From NCBI GenBank assembly GCA_016806645.1, contig JACSYO010000005.1, forward strand, positions 141,001 to 205,000: 64,000 bases of DNA. The letters run 5' to 3'. Position 1 is the first letter of the stretch. Each line of letters begins with the position of its first letter. The notes below the pieces were generated by a model, which saw only the letters and a program-made list of their open reading frames with translations, did no database searches and had not been told where the DNA came from. Below are positions 45,001 to 57,846 of this stretch, one piece after another. This DNA comes from Ophiodon elongatus (Eukaryota > Chordata > Actinopteri > Perciformes > Hexagrammidae). The translations under genes and the position numbers were made by a program.

Positions 45001-48000
45001 CCCAGCAGACAGCAGAGTTTTCTAATCCAGCGATGAGCATGTGTGAAAGATTTCCTAATTACAAGCCAACTGAGTGACACCTAAAATCGAGGCTCGAAAA
45101 CGACACAAACTTTGAGCAAAAATGGTCTAAAGGACAGAAGAGGAAGTCTGACCTCTGAACCTAATACAAAATGTGTGGATTACAGTGATCGTACCTTTTA
45201 TTTCCACTCATCATCTCATTGGGTCTAAGCAGATTTAACACTCCGAGTGGACTCTGAGCTGAGTTGTTAGTGTGGTAAACTATAGAAAGCCTATTTTAAA
45301 CCCAGTTTGGACACACAGTGCTTCTCTCTGATAGAAGTATCATGATTCTATTGATCTGTCTCTATTTCTCTTTAGTGCGTGTTGCTTTATTGTAAACTTA
45401 AACTGTGCTTTTGTTCACCTGTTTACCCATGCAGCATAGGTTGCCATGGCGATCTAATCCAGGTAAAAGTGAGCTAACTGGCTAACCCTTTGATCTCGCC
45501 TCATGAAACCGCCCCCCGCTCTACTTTTAATGCGACAGAGCACCTCAACACAAGTCAGATCTTACCTCCTGCACTACGGGCTGCTGGAACAAGGGAATCA
45601 GAGGGTTGGTTCTTGGAATGTCGATGTGGATCTGACAGGAAGAAACATGATTGAGATGTTACTTAACATAATCAAAGCAGATCATGCTTTGTGTATTTTT
45701 AGTAGTAACAGTCGAACCACTTTTGTCCATTTGTTAAAGGTCAAATTTGCCACCTTTCATGTGGACGTCCAATCATTGTTGATGGTAAATGCAATACATT
45801 CCTCAGTGCTATATTAGTGTTCAGACTATATATTCTGGCTCCAATTAATACGGCAGAATACCCAGAACACCCTCGCCACTCATATCTTGGGATGCCATTT
45901 TCACAGTTATAAGCAAAGAGAACAAGGAAGTTCTGTTTTTACACAATGGAATTTACAACAGGTTCAGGAAGTTCTGTTTTTGAGCAGCATCTATAGCTCG
46001 CCCTCTAGCTACCCAGCCGTGGAGACGAGAAACCCAATCTGAAATCTTCTTCCTACCTCCAGCTACGGCACTGGCACGCCACATGACGGCGCTGGATTCA
46101 GGAAGTACAAAAGATTTAGCAGAAGAACTCTTTTGGAGTCAATAGACTGGGGAATTCCACTACATTCAATCCACTGCATTCACCATCCACGCTGATTGGA
46201 CATCCCCATAGAGGGTGGCTTTCACTGGAACTGGAGGATTACCTGTCTGTATGTGTCTTTATAGTGCTCGTCGGTTCTGGAATGGTAATACTGCTCTATG
46301 AAGCCAAAGTATTCTTCTCGCTTCCTGGTCAGCACCAGCTCCCTGCGCTCCTTGTTGGCCGGCAGGTAGCCCTGTCACAGAGCGAGCAGAGGAGAGGACA
46401 TGAACAGTCTCAGAGGGGCGGAGCTGCCCGTCATTTGAGATAAGAGAGGAGATAAGGTCTCCTCAAAGGATAAGACTTTTGCTATTATGTGAACATTTTC
46501 TAAAAAAGAATGCAACAGGCTCACACAGGAATTAAAAAGAATGGAACATGGACTCTCTGACAGGCTTTGAGACCAAATGCTGCGCAACAAGCCAAAATAC
46601 AGGAAGCTCACGAGACTTACAGAGAGGAGCCTCCACGTGATTGGCCGGACTTCTCTAGGTATGCCCGACCAGCTGTGCTTCCGGAGTTCCTCTGTAAGAG
46701 CACAGAGCAAGCTATGAACACGTGGACGTGGGGATCAGCACACAGAGACAGGCAGAGAGGCAATATGTCCTCTTATCTAGCACTATGAGAGTGTTGCTCT
46801 CCTACCGAGGTCAGTGTTGGGACTAGCCAGCAGCTGCTTGAATTTGTCCAGCCGGCTCTTCTCCCTCACGGTCATGGGCGGTGCTCCCGACGCGTTCTGG
46901 TCCGACATGCGGGCCACCAGTGGGATGATGGGACGGACTGGGAGAGACTGCTGCTTCTGCAGTGTGGAGCGAACTGTAGAGGGCCACCCAAGAAAAACAA
47001 GCACATCTAAGTACATGCAACCACTGCAGATGAGACATGACGTTCAACTTAACGCACAAAGTGAGGCCAGAAATGTGTGTATCCATACACAACATAACAG
47101 AGAGCAGCATATTCAAAATACTCCATGGATTACCATTTGAATGTTAATATGATCCTGAACATACCTTTCAGATGGTAATGCTATGTGTTTTGGGGAGCTC
47201 TGATAGATAAACTAGTAGTAGAATGTCTAGGTCGTAATTTCCCAGGACAACAGAAGATCTTTGACTTCTTCTCTCATTTACTAGCTGTTTTTATTGACTG
47301 GAAAATTGGTCAACTGTTTCCCAGGTTTTCAAGAGCATAGTTGCGATAAGACACACTATTAGTGAACAGTACGGTGGTGTTCATGTTAGTCAGCTCATAG
47401 TCTGTCACTAGAAACACATTGGTGCACACGGGGATCAGAGCATTTGGAGAAACGTCTTCAGCTCAGTAAAGTGTTGAGCATGCTAGAGGTGTTGTAATCC
47501 CACCGGCCCCGTCTGCAACGCGGACGTCTGTAATTAGCTTCACTATGAATCCCCTGATTAGCTCCTCAGTAGCTCTTCATGCCAAATGGAGCTCGGCAGT
47601 GTATAGCCCCCATACCTGAGGACGTGTTGAGGTGGAGGTCACTGCTAGACTTGACAACCTTCCCGTTGACGTGCTCGCCCTCCGCGTCCTCCTCCCACAC
47701 CTCCTGGAGGTCTCCATCCTCTGTCCCGGGACTGTGCGACACCCTGGTTTCTGCGTCCCCGACCTGATTCTGCTGCTGAGAGGAAACACATCAGAACGTC
47801 TCCTTTCCTTTCACACCAATGCCCGTGAGCCGCTCAGGGATAAACAGGGTGACTTGTGGCTACCTGGTTCTGTGGTGACGAAGAGTGGAGGCCCGATGGG
47901 AGGGATGAACTTTGGGATGGGGTCCCGAGGAAATCCTCGTCCTCCTCTTCGTCGATGTCCCAAGCGTCATTGGTACTGCGGGCGAACTCGTGGAAGCTGG

Positions 48001-48089
48001 AGGCCTTTTTAGACTTGAGATTGTTGAACTTGGGCTTTGTGTCTTTGGGATACCTGCAGGGGGACAGATTGAGAGATCAGACAGACAGA

Positions 48090-48154
<65 letters not shown>

Positions 48155-50940
48155 AAAGGGTCTCATTCACAGCGGTGCTGGTGCCTCATACAGGCAGAAA
48201 TTTAGGAGATGATATCACCCAAAGGAACAGAAAAAAAACCTAAACAGCAAATCCAATACAAATCAAATAGGTTGAACAACGTAAACGTCCGCACTGAGTC
48301 AAACCGGCACAGCACTGGTGCATGCAATCCACACATGTTCAAGTACTTGAAGCATGGAACAATGTGCTGCAAAACAAGGTTGAAAATGGGAGACACAAAT
48401 AATAGACACAAATAAAATGCATCCGTGTGGGTAACACGACGCCATGCAGTCCGGTTGGGTTTAGCACTTACGTGCGTCGCAACCGCGGGTCGAGAGGAGG
48501 GTGCTGCGCTCCATAAACTGGCTGTACGCTGTAGAAGATGACACGTGAACCGCTGTCACCTCTGAGCAGAAAAACACATGGAGCCTCCCAACTAATCTAC
48601 TCAGCCATTATTATTCAGAGGAAAGTTAACACACGCACATCCTGTCCTTACATGTGTTTCTATGTATAATGTATGTATATATATATGGAAAAAAATTAAA
48701 GTGTATTGATGCAGTGTTTCGGCCTACAAGGTCGTTGTCAAGCAAACATCCATGTGAACAAAAATGAAGAAACAACTCTATATATCGTATGTGATACACA
48801 TTTATGGGGCATTGTTTTGCATTACATATTTTTAAAAAGGAGAATCTGAATGTGAAAAGAAACAAATCATTAAGTAGCCTCGGTTTGACATGAGGACACA
48901 TATCTTAAAAGAGGGGGGTAGAAGAAATGTAATTTTATATTTATTGTTTTTATAAGAAGGGTTATATGTGAGTTCTTTCTTCAAAGCCCCGCCCCTAGAG
49001 GGCCCTCAGCAGGAGCCCGCAGGCCGGTGGTGGCAGGGCCCCGTTAGAGATGGACTGCTATGGGGCTTCACACATAGGTTACATGCGTGCTCCTCCAGGG
49101 GATCACACCATGGAGCAACTCATAATGGAATAACTGCACACAATGTAATCATACACGCTCATGTCATAATTTGGCACATAATGTAAGAACACCACAAGCG
49201 CATAACTTAATAGTGGTTTTGTGCATAATGTAACAAGAAAAATTTGTATGAACTATGCAAATTCTTTTATAAATTTAACATATAAACTGAAGGGTTCCTA
49301 TGATTTAAGAAGGCAAGGATAGTACTTTTTTTATTTAGATATTTATCTGAATATATGATATTATATAAACATTTTTTTGCTTAGTTTCAATGTAATAAAT
49401 TTTTATATTATGCACAAACTGTTATTACATTATGCGCAAATGATTACATTATGCACAGCTATCACATTGGGAATTGGTACACCCCGCGCTCCGCTCGACT
49501 GCAGCCTGTGTGAGGATGGCTAACAGACTTCTGGGTGGAGGCTCACTGGGTGTAGCTAGCTTCCTGCTGGGAGAGGGACCAGGGTGGACAGATCAGCTCT
49601 TATCAGAAGATCCCTGAGGTTGATAGACCGCTTCAAGTCCGGTTTTGGGGGACCGTGAAACAGTGTTTTCATTTGGGACGTGGCTCTGTGACGTGCCAGT
49701 GTTTTTGGATGATGTAGTGAAGCTTGAAACCCAGTGGGGAGTATTTTGTGAAGCACAGAGCCAGCTAATTCAGCCTCGCATTCTGCCTTGGCTCAGTTCT
49801 TCCTTTTTATTCAACAACTCTAACCCCGTCTTGTTTGGACGGTGCTGTCTGCAGTGTGTACTGAACAGAACTAGGGGACAGCTTGCACACACCCCGTGTT
49901 CCTCTCCACCCTGTGGTGGCCATTATGTTCAACGGATGTGAGAATCTTCTTTCTCAGCTCAGCTTCTTTCCAACTCTCTGGCGACCCAAAGCAGACACAG
50001 TCGAGTCCCAGGAAGGGATCCGGGCCAGACCCACTACACTCTTTTCCTTTGTAGAAAGCCAAAGGCAGCAGCCTCCTCCACCCTATTCAAACGTTTAGGC
50101 TTCTCTAAAAAAGGATTTTAAATAGATTAAGTAATGCATAATCAACAGTCAAACTTCAGTTATAGTTCTTATTACATAGCATAAGGCACGTTGGCATATC
50201 TGTGTCTGCGTTTTCAGCACAAATCAGATATTAGTTACAGTGTTGTAAACAATTCATTATTATTTGACTGTTTGTCAAAAGAGGGAAGCTTTTGGGGAAA
50301 GTACCTGATGTCTTCCATTGAGGACTGCTCTCTTGAATAAGGATTCTGATCACAGATTGGGGAACCAAGGAATTTGTTAACAACGTTTCTTTTTCTTTCA
50401 CCAGAGTGGTGGTCGAACACCAAGTCTAATAGGACGGTTTATCCAAAATGATCCGGGTGGCAGAAATTTCCCTATTGATAAGCACTACATTCAAAGTAGC
50501 TCAGAGGCTTTTGTGTGAAAGTCACAAAGCAACACATATTCGTATTGTGGACTGTCAAACGGTGGCTTCCCTCGCCTAGGGCCAACCCATGTCAACCTAT
50601 TTTACATCATTTGTATGAACAAACTGACAGAAAGCCTGGTGGCTGAGAACTGGGCCTGCTAATTATCTGGCAGTGCCAGAGTCTCTTGTTTATCGGCCTC
50701 AGACTTGTTTTATCAGGAGAGGCTGAAGGGCAGGCAGCGAGACCAGCCGCTCGCTTTCCTGTCCAAACATGTGGGTTTTCTACAGCTTTCCACCCACAAC
50801 AGATAGAGACCCGTGTGTGTGAGACATGGACAGCAACGCCCTCCCCTTAGAGAGCCTTTCCTCTATGATTACCCAAACACACTGCCCCCCAACACCCCCC
50901 ACACCCCACCCCCACCCCACACACACACACACACCCCACC

Positions 50941-51015
<75 letters not shown>

Positions 51016-52053
51016 CCGCCTCCCCCCTCTCTGCCACTGGTTGTCCTGCCCTGGCTCATGACAACCACTCAGAGTCTGTAGTATACAGATACATAAACAC
51101 ATATGTATGAACATCTCCTGATGTCTTATCTATGAAGTCTGTAAAGATTTCCTTTTCCACAAGTGTGCAGGGGGAGAAGGATAGCTGCAGGTCCTCAGTG
51201 CCCATAACAACCCATTACCATGGTGCCTACTGAGAAGGCTCTACAAGCTGGGACTGGCCTCGTGACCTGACCTAAATCAAAAGCAATGGTCCACATGATT
51301 CCTCCCACTTCAGGAAGGTAATGGTATCTTTCCCCACACCACATAACAGTATGTACATTGTAATAAGCATCCCCTGTAAGACAAAAGCAAACTAGGACCT
51401 GGGCAATCAATGTTCTTGTGGGTGAGCTTTGTTTCTCATCAAACTGCCACAAAAAGAGGATGTATTTCATTTAACTTCTCCCCTCTATGACTCATCAAAC
51501 AAAAGCCAGAAAGAGATGACTGAAGAAGAGATTTGAGGTGACAGCAGTGATCCTGGTCCAGACAGTGCAGTCTCCTTCACTGGTCCCTTTCCTCTCCTAA
51601 CAGCTAGCCTACATCGAGTGTCCTCACCTCCTCACCTCCTCACCTCCTCGCACCCCCCCTCCCCCCTCCACTTGTGAGCGGTAGAAACAAACGGAGAAGA
51701 AAGAGATGGCGGCTATTCTACAGATACACAGTCCCCAAGTGAATGAAGCCGACCCATTACTACAATGTGGTCACCCAATGACTATTCCTGAGGCACCTAC
51801 AGTGACAGTCCAGTCCGCTAAAGCACTCCGTCTGTGTTCCAACGGACAGCCGACTCGAGCCACAATAGGATACTAGCTAGCTCTGTTATATAACAGTGGG
51901 CTGACCGCTACTGGTCTGTTCAACACGGAACAGGACCCGTCCGGACCCGAGCCCTGCTTCGTTTAGTGAGGTTAAAGGAGACGGAACAGAAACACACCTT
52001 CCGGGAACCTTTGCGTTTCTCCTCCAAAAATTGATCCTGTTCTCGGTGGCCAT
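41221..52053 (-). CDS. tbc1d22b: TBC1 domain family member 22B, Rab GTPase-activating protein
   Basis: Rab GAP of the TBC family; the mammalian pair TBC1D22A/B is Golgi-linked through ACBD3. Exons 51998-52053, 48472-48528, 47864-48053, 47616-47775, 46806-46973, 46621-46691, 46243-46371, 45566-45631, 42776-42890, 42415-42521, 42223-42298, 41868-41995, 41605-41700 and 41221-41349 join in phase to 515 aa (human 505). Exon 1 reads MATENRINFWRRNAKVPG and joins S-VQPVYGAQHPPLDPRL. The TBC domain runs from about 210. Catalytic Arg finger is Arg284 in HIDIPR; Gln finger is Gln319 in SGYVQG. TBC1D22B is preferred to 22A because of KQQSLPVRPIIPLVAR and MSDQNASGAPPMTVREK. Exon 1 to exon 2 spans 3.5 kb. 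Confidence 0.95.
42006..42066. repeat. (GAAA)n(GA)n microsatellite
   Basis: Purine run directly upstream (sense: pyrimidine-rich CTTT/CT run) of the tbc1d22b exon 12 acceptor. Confidence 0.95.
42935..43515 (+). mobile_element. tRNA-derived SINE with internal tandem repeats
   Basis: The head has an A-box (TGGCTCAGTGG) and a B-box (GGTTTGATCC) at tRNA spacing. The body contains a 63-bp unit repeated five times from 43085 to 43399. The tail ends TACAAGTACAGTTTATTTACC. In tbc1d22b intron 8. Confidence 0.7.
43085..43399. repeat. 63-bp tandem repeat, 5 units, inside SINE
   Basis: Unit begins TGAATGTTAGTTAATCCTGA and recurs at 43085, 43148, 43211, 43274 and 43337 with few changes. Confidence 0.95.
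48085..48154. repeat. (GACA)n microsatellite
   Basis: About 17 tetranucleotide units, 30 bp from the acceptor of tbc1d22b exon 3. Confidence 0.95.
49116..49475. mobile_element. MITE-like inverted-repeat element
   Basis: The left part carries repeated GCATAATGTAA-type motifs; the right part (49405-49470) carries the complement TTACATTATGCGCA. Arms face each other around an AT-rich centre. In tbc1d22b intron 1. Confidence 0.5.
50881..51013. repeat. (AC)n with C-rich interruptions
   Basis: CACCCCCACCCC blocks alternating with (AC)n in tbc1d22b intron 1. Confidence 0.95.
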
Positions 52054-52189
52054 ACTCGGTTAACACAACCCCTTCAGACCGAGACCGGGAGCGGCTCCTC
52101 GCACGGATACACCATAGGGACACCGGGTCCGCGTCTCACCGGCGACCACTCAGCCCGGCCGACTTCTTCTGGTGGGCCTCCTCGGAAGT

Positions 52190-52264
52190 TCAGGCGACCG
52201 GCAGAGAGATATATTTGGCTTTCATATGCGATGATGTCTGACACGGAGCACTGGAAGCCGCCAT
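52190..52264 (-). other. tbc1d22b: Upstream ORF in the tbc1d22b 5' region
   Basis: ATG at 52264 in strong context (AAGATGG), 24 codons (MAASSAPCQT...) then TGA. It would end 136 nt before the main ATG if this stretch is transcribed. Confidence 0.45.
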
Positions 52265-52969
52265 CTTGGAGCACACCGACCGAAGCGCGTGATTGGCGGA
52301 TGAGTCGAGCAGGTGCAGCGAGGGGGCCAATAGGACGAGGAGGCGGAGTGACGCGCAGGGATGCTCGCTGGGGGGGACGAGACCACGACGAGGTACCGGT
52401 CCGACCCTGGCGCTGTGGTGATGAAGCCCTCCGTTCGGTGCTAGAGCCGTTGAATGGACATGTTGAAACCTGCGACCTGTCAGGACAACATGGGTTCAAA
52501 CTCCTGCTAGCAGACAGGTCTGACACCAAATTATGTGACCCACGATTTATTATTGCATTGGTTCTGGAAAGTTTGGGATTTTTCCTACAAAAATCTAAAA
52601 AATATCTGAAAACTAATTGTTTATTAAACATAACTGTTATTTGCAGACATACTGAATTTTGATAGCTATTACCAAAAACTTTGCCGCCATGGGTTTTTAT
52701 TTTGCTAGCTAGTTGAACCCCATAATATTCATATTCAGTCACAAACTGTAAAGAACAAACATTTGAGCCTATAGTTGGGGGCTATAGTCGCCAATTTTCA
52801 TTTAGTGGTTAACTCTTTTCTTGGATAGTACTAATCTTGGAAATCATTTTACTAGTGGGAGAAAATCTAAATAAGTGGGTTTGAGGTAATTTGATGTAAT
52901 ATTTTGGCAGTAAAAAGTCTCTGTGTTTGTTTAATAAGGATATTTATCAAGACTTCCCCCTCTTAGTCT

Positions 52970-53195
52970 GTTAGTCAACTCATCTCTCGTTTTGGTCTGA
53001 GACGCTAAGATTTCTTTAGTTGATTAGTCATTTTTTAAATGCTTTTTTCATGCCCAATGACTGATTTCAAAGAAACTTAGCAAACCTCTGGTGAACACAA
53101 TATTTAAAGTGGAGCTTTTTTGTGCTTCTTTGTGGAGAAACTCAGTTTAAGTTTCAGTTGACTAAGAATTTCTTTGTTGGAGGACAGCCCTACTT
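52970..53195 (-). repeat. Interspersed repeat beginning TAGGGCTG
   Basis: The minus strand begins GTAGGGCTGTCCTCCAACAA and continues TTCTTAGTCAACTGAAAC, a familiar fish DNA-transposon-like repeat. A short relative (TAGGGCTGCAACTAACGA) is at 1736. Confidence 0.45.
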
Positions 53196-54645
53196 ACCCA
53201 TGCCCCTTTACATGTACTGTTATAATAACAAAGTTGTAGCCTTTTATGATATAATTACTTTATAAAACTTGTTAACTTGAGCATACATTTTGACAGCTGT
53301 GAACCAAACATTTTGACCCCATCATTTTCATATCGGGGCACAAGCTGTAAAGGACATACATTTGACCCAACAGGTACAATAGTCCATTTGATGATTTGAT
53401 CATCCTGTAACACCTAACCTGTCCTCTTCTCCTGCTGACCTCTGACCTTACTGGAGGGTGCAAGCGGTAAAACGTTTCCCTTAAAATCCCGTAATGCATT
53501 GACTGGAGAAACCCAGACATCCACCAGACTACTCAGCTAAGATATAGAACAGTAGATGATTTAAGAAGTGTGAACACCAGCACAGTGCTGCCTCATGTGG
53601 CTCTAAGTAGTTCTCCTACAGCAGTGACAAGCTACAAACCACAAACACTCAAAAACCAAAATACTTCCTCTCCATTCTCACCCCTGTGTCTCATTAGATG
53701 CTGCATCTAGCTGCTCTGTCCACACGAGGGCAGACACAGACATTTCCTCCTACGATGACCGAGCTCTGGTGAAAATGAAACCGGTTGAACTGCCTCCTGT
53801 TGACTGTAAATGTTTGAAAAGTGAGTTCAGCAACCGACCATTTTCCGCCTGAATGACGTGAAGCCAAGTGAAACGAAATCAACTGAATCATCATTCTTTG
53901 ATGAACAATTCATTTAATTTATTATTGTTCATGAGATTCAGGGGCCTCACTGACGCACACAGAACATGTTGAAGTCCCTTTGTCTAATTCAAATGCAGGC
54001 AAATGGAGGCTGTGGAGACTCGACCGAGCTTCCTTTACATGCCAGCGTGTATTTGAATTGCAGGTGCTCTCCTGTATCTGTTTGTTTAGGGAAATCACTG
54101 TAGTTCCCCACCTGTCCTCCTCTCCTCCTCTCCTCCCCTCCTCGCCTCCTCCCCTGTCCTCCCCTGTCCTCCCCTGTCCTCCCCTCCTCCGGCAACCAAC
54201 AAACTGCAACCGACAACATCCAGGTGAGGGTTTAGATTTGGGCTACTTGCTGTACAACTGTAGTACTTTTACAAGCTGGGAACAAATGTATGTTGTGGAT
54301 ATTGTCATATCATTATGAGTGGAGAATAGCTCATTCACACATTTTCTGGGATTATCCATTTGTAATGAGAGAGATTCTGAACCTTTGCCTCCAGCGGGTC
54401 TTGTGACTTTTTGCCAGTGTGTTGCTTTTGGTTTGACCGGCGCCCTGAGGAGACCAGTGGTGTGAAAGTAGTAAGCTGAGAGGAGACGCACCAAGAGTCA
54501 CAAGGCAGGACAATGCGGAACTGTGTGTGGGACCACTGGAGTCGCCCGAGGCACAACAGTTTGCTTAGTTCACTTTGAACCTTTTCCTGCCAGATCACAA
54601 TTGTTACTTTTTAAATTTCTTTTCAATGGGGGACATTTCTTCTTT

Positions 54646-54860
54646 AGGCAAGGCAAGGCAAGTTTATTTGTATGGCACATTTCAACAACAAGGCAATTCA
54701 AAGCGCTTCACATAAAACCATTAAGCATCAAAACCATAATGCAAAAGAAAAGAAGATTTAAAAACAATTAAGAACATTCATTTAAACATTAAAAACAGTT
54801 AGTAAAACATTAAAAAGCTAAAAAATAGAATAAAAGTTGCAGTGCAGTTTAAGAAATAAA
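54646..54860. repeat. Teleost-type interspersed repeat
   Basis: GGCAAGGCAAGTTTATTTGT...CAATTCAAAGCGCTTCACA followed by an A-rich stretch; related ends at 16038 and 56696. Confidence 0.5.
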
Positions 54861-56125
54861 ATACAGTAGTGCTTTAGCTATATACTAAGTCTGTGCTGTG
54901 CTTCTTTTTTCTTTCTTTTTTTGACTTTAAACCCTAAACCCTTTACTGCTATGTCTATGTCAGAATACACAGAGGATAACTTTTATTTTTCAAAATAAAT
55001 GTACAATGTGCTTTCTCGCGGCACATGCTCAGTGGAGTAGAAGCCCCCAGCTCTGGTTGGGTTTGTGTGACCCCCTTGTCTCACTCTCCCTCTCACCCCT
55101 GAAAGGATAGCATTGTGATTTATTTTTCTTTTCCCGAATGCTCAAGTGTCAACAAAACCACTCTGACAGCATTCTTTGAGAAAAGAGGAACTTTTTTTAA
55201 ATGATCTCTGCTGTCCTGCTCAGCTCTGTAGTTATTTTCAAGTTTAGAGAAGTTTTTACAGCTAAAAGTACCTGAAGAAAAGCTGTACGGACCATTTTTT
55301 ATAGGTCAGATTCTAACTTTTAAGCAGGAGTTTATTCAAAGCTTTTGTCAGAAGAGGTAAGTTTTTTTCTTCATGTCACTTTGTAAACTTTATACTTCTG
55401 TAACGCTTTACTTGAAGTCCTCCTTTAAGATATTTAATACATGTTTTTCAACACACTAGAAGGAAAGTATAAGCAGATACAAGGACATTTTTAAGTGTGT
55501 ATTCATGTACAATATTTGTCAAAAATGATAACCTCTCCTATGAAGACATGTTTCACATTACAACTGTGTTTTACTTTATTGTCCTCCAGTGTCTGTTTGT
55601 ACAGCAGCCTCCAGTCATGGGAGTGAGATTTGTTGACGGATGCATTAATAAACACTTAAATCTGTCAGTACATTATAGTGTGTCATAAACCTTTAGTTAA
55701 CGTTTGTATGCTGCTTATACATGCAAAGTAGGTGGACTTAAAGTAAAGAGTTCGTTGCCGATAATTCTTCTTTCTCAGTGATGAACGGTTTGAGACTTTT
55801 GGCTTAAGTCTACAGTCAGCTTCATTAGTCACGTGAGAACATTGTTTTGATGGTATGAATCAAAAACAACAACACATTTTTATCAAGCTGAGGACTTTGA
55901 GTCGTGACGCAACGAGTGAAATGTCATTTAAGTTGTCAATAAGATGGCTACACCGTGGACTATAAAACAAAAGTTGATTTTCCTGAGTTTGCCCTTCAGG
56001 CACATGGTGATGTACAGCCGGATTCTTCATCTCAAGGTCAATGGGTCATCAACAGCTGTGCTCCCTCGCTCTGAACAGGCCATGAAGGAAGGAGAATTCT
56101 CTGAGAAAGGTAAGACACACATCTC

Positions 56126-56160
<35 letters not shown>

Positions 56161-56695
56161 ACTCCTCCCTCCTCTTACCTTTTTGACCCTCATACAACAC
56201 CATATTACTGTAGTGAAACCACAATGTACAGTGTAGTATACATCAGGGATTCCTACACGCTTCATCCAGCACTTGTAGGTTTCCCCACTAGTTACCAGGC
56301 GTAATGAGCTCTCTGGGAACAGAGCACTGCCTGTTCATCTCCTCGCCACAGAAAATGACTGCAGAGTGCAGCGTTGATTCACTGTTGTATGCTTTCAAGA
56401 TGTATACCTCAATGACACCGTGTCCGTATCTATGTGAGCTCACATGCTGTCGTCTCTATACTGGACTAGTAAACTCATGGTGGGTCAGGCTCGTCTTGTA
56501 AAGTGATAACCTGCGACATTATGGAGAGCAGTTTGCGTCGTAGTGCCAAATACTTAGTTTCATGAGCCACAAAAAAAAGAAAAAACAGATTCAAGGCCTG
56601 GTCACACCGTTGCGGTTGCACAGTGGAATTCATCTGCACGCTTTCACTAAATATTTGGTCCTCCCTATTGGTGACTACTAGGTCTAGTTCAAACA

Positions 56696-56765
56696 TTTAA
56701 TCAAGTTTTATTTATACATCCCCTTTCAAACAAATCAAATGCAGTTCAAAGTGCTGTACAAATGA
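56696..56765. repeat. Short interspersed repeat fragment
   Basis: CAAGTTTTATTTATACATCC...GCAGTTCAAAGTGCTGTACA, same general class as 54646. Confidence 0.4.
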
Positions 56766-57410
56766 TTGAAATTGTGGGCTGCTAGAGCGACTGGTGAATA
56801 GATTATGGTGTCCACAAACTAATACAACCAAACTTTGACACATATCAGTATTTTATATGTTATAGATGCTGTGTATTTTTGAGAAAAAAAATCTGTTCCC
56901 ACACAGAAACTCCACATGGTTTTTGTTGATGTGAGGATGTGACGGGAGTCTCCACGCACAAATACAACCCACTCATCAAGTCTCACGTGATATGTGCACA
57001 TGGATTCAACAATCTGTAAATGAATACAACAACATTTCAAAAACTTTTATATGCACAGATAGTATTACAAAAGCAACTGTTAATTTAAGATGTGGGAAAC
57101 ATCATTTTGACATTTAAGGGCATTTTAATGTTGTAAAAGTAGGATAAGCTTGGGATTGACAGGTTGCTACCATGGCGATGTCTGGTTAGGAAGTTGTCTG
57201 TGTTTTCAACTTATATATTTAACCCTTTCATTGTGTGTGTTTTCACTTCATGAAGGTTAATTGTAACATTTTGGTCACCTAAAAATGTCTTTATCAGTGT
57301 CCGGTTGCACTTAGCTCCACCCTCTAGTGTCACTTCTGGTTGCCAAAAACCACGATGATGACGGCCAACATGCCGAACTCGAGGCTTCAGAACTATATTC
57401 CACTAACCAA

Positions 57411-57545
57411 TTGTTGGGCTCAGTGGTGAGCAGGGTCGTCCTTCAATCAGAGGTTCGATCCCCGGCTCCGCTAGTCCATGTCGATGTGTCCTTGGGCAAG
57501 ACACTTGAAAAGCGCTGTACAAGTACAGTCCATTTACCAATGGGT
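57411..57545 (+). mobile_element. tRNA-derived SINE fragment, plus strand
   Basis: GGGCTCAGTGGTGAGCAGGG head, CGATCCCCGGCTCC and a truncated body ending GTACAGTCCATTTACC. Same family as 42935, internally deleted. Confidence 0.6.
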
Positions 57546-57564
57546 GACATGACGGGGACTATGG

Positions 57565-57846
57565 GCACTTCTTGTAAATGGACTTGTACATGTATAGATC
57601 TTTTCTAGTCTTCTGACCACTCAAAGCGCTTTAACACTACATGACATAATTCACCCATTCATACACTGATGGGAGGAGCTAAGGTGCCACCTGCCCATCA
57701 GGAGTAGCTAACAGCTACGGAAGACATTTGGGGTTAAGTGCCTTGCCCAAGGATACATCGACATGGACTAGTGGAGCCGGGGATTGAACCCCCGATCCTC
57801 TGATTGAAGGACGACCCTGCTCACCACTAAGCCTCAGTCGCCCTAA
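57565..57846 (-). mobile_element. tRNA-derived SINE, minus strand
   Basis: On the minus strand: GGCGACTGAGGCTTAGTGG (A-box), GGTTCAATCCC (B-box) and a single 63-bp-type unit. It lies tail-to-tail with the copy at 57411-57545. Confidence 0.65.

Noticed and set aside
52231..52662. 143-codon plus-strand frame over the tbc1d22b promoter
   Set aside because: Arg/Gly-rich translation of GC-rich promoter DNA; no recognisable domain or splice support.
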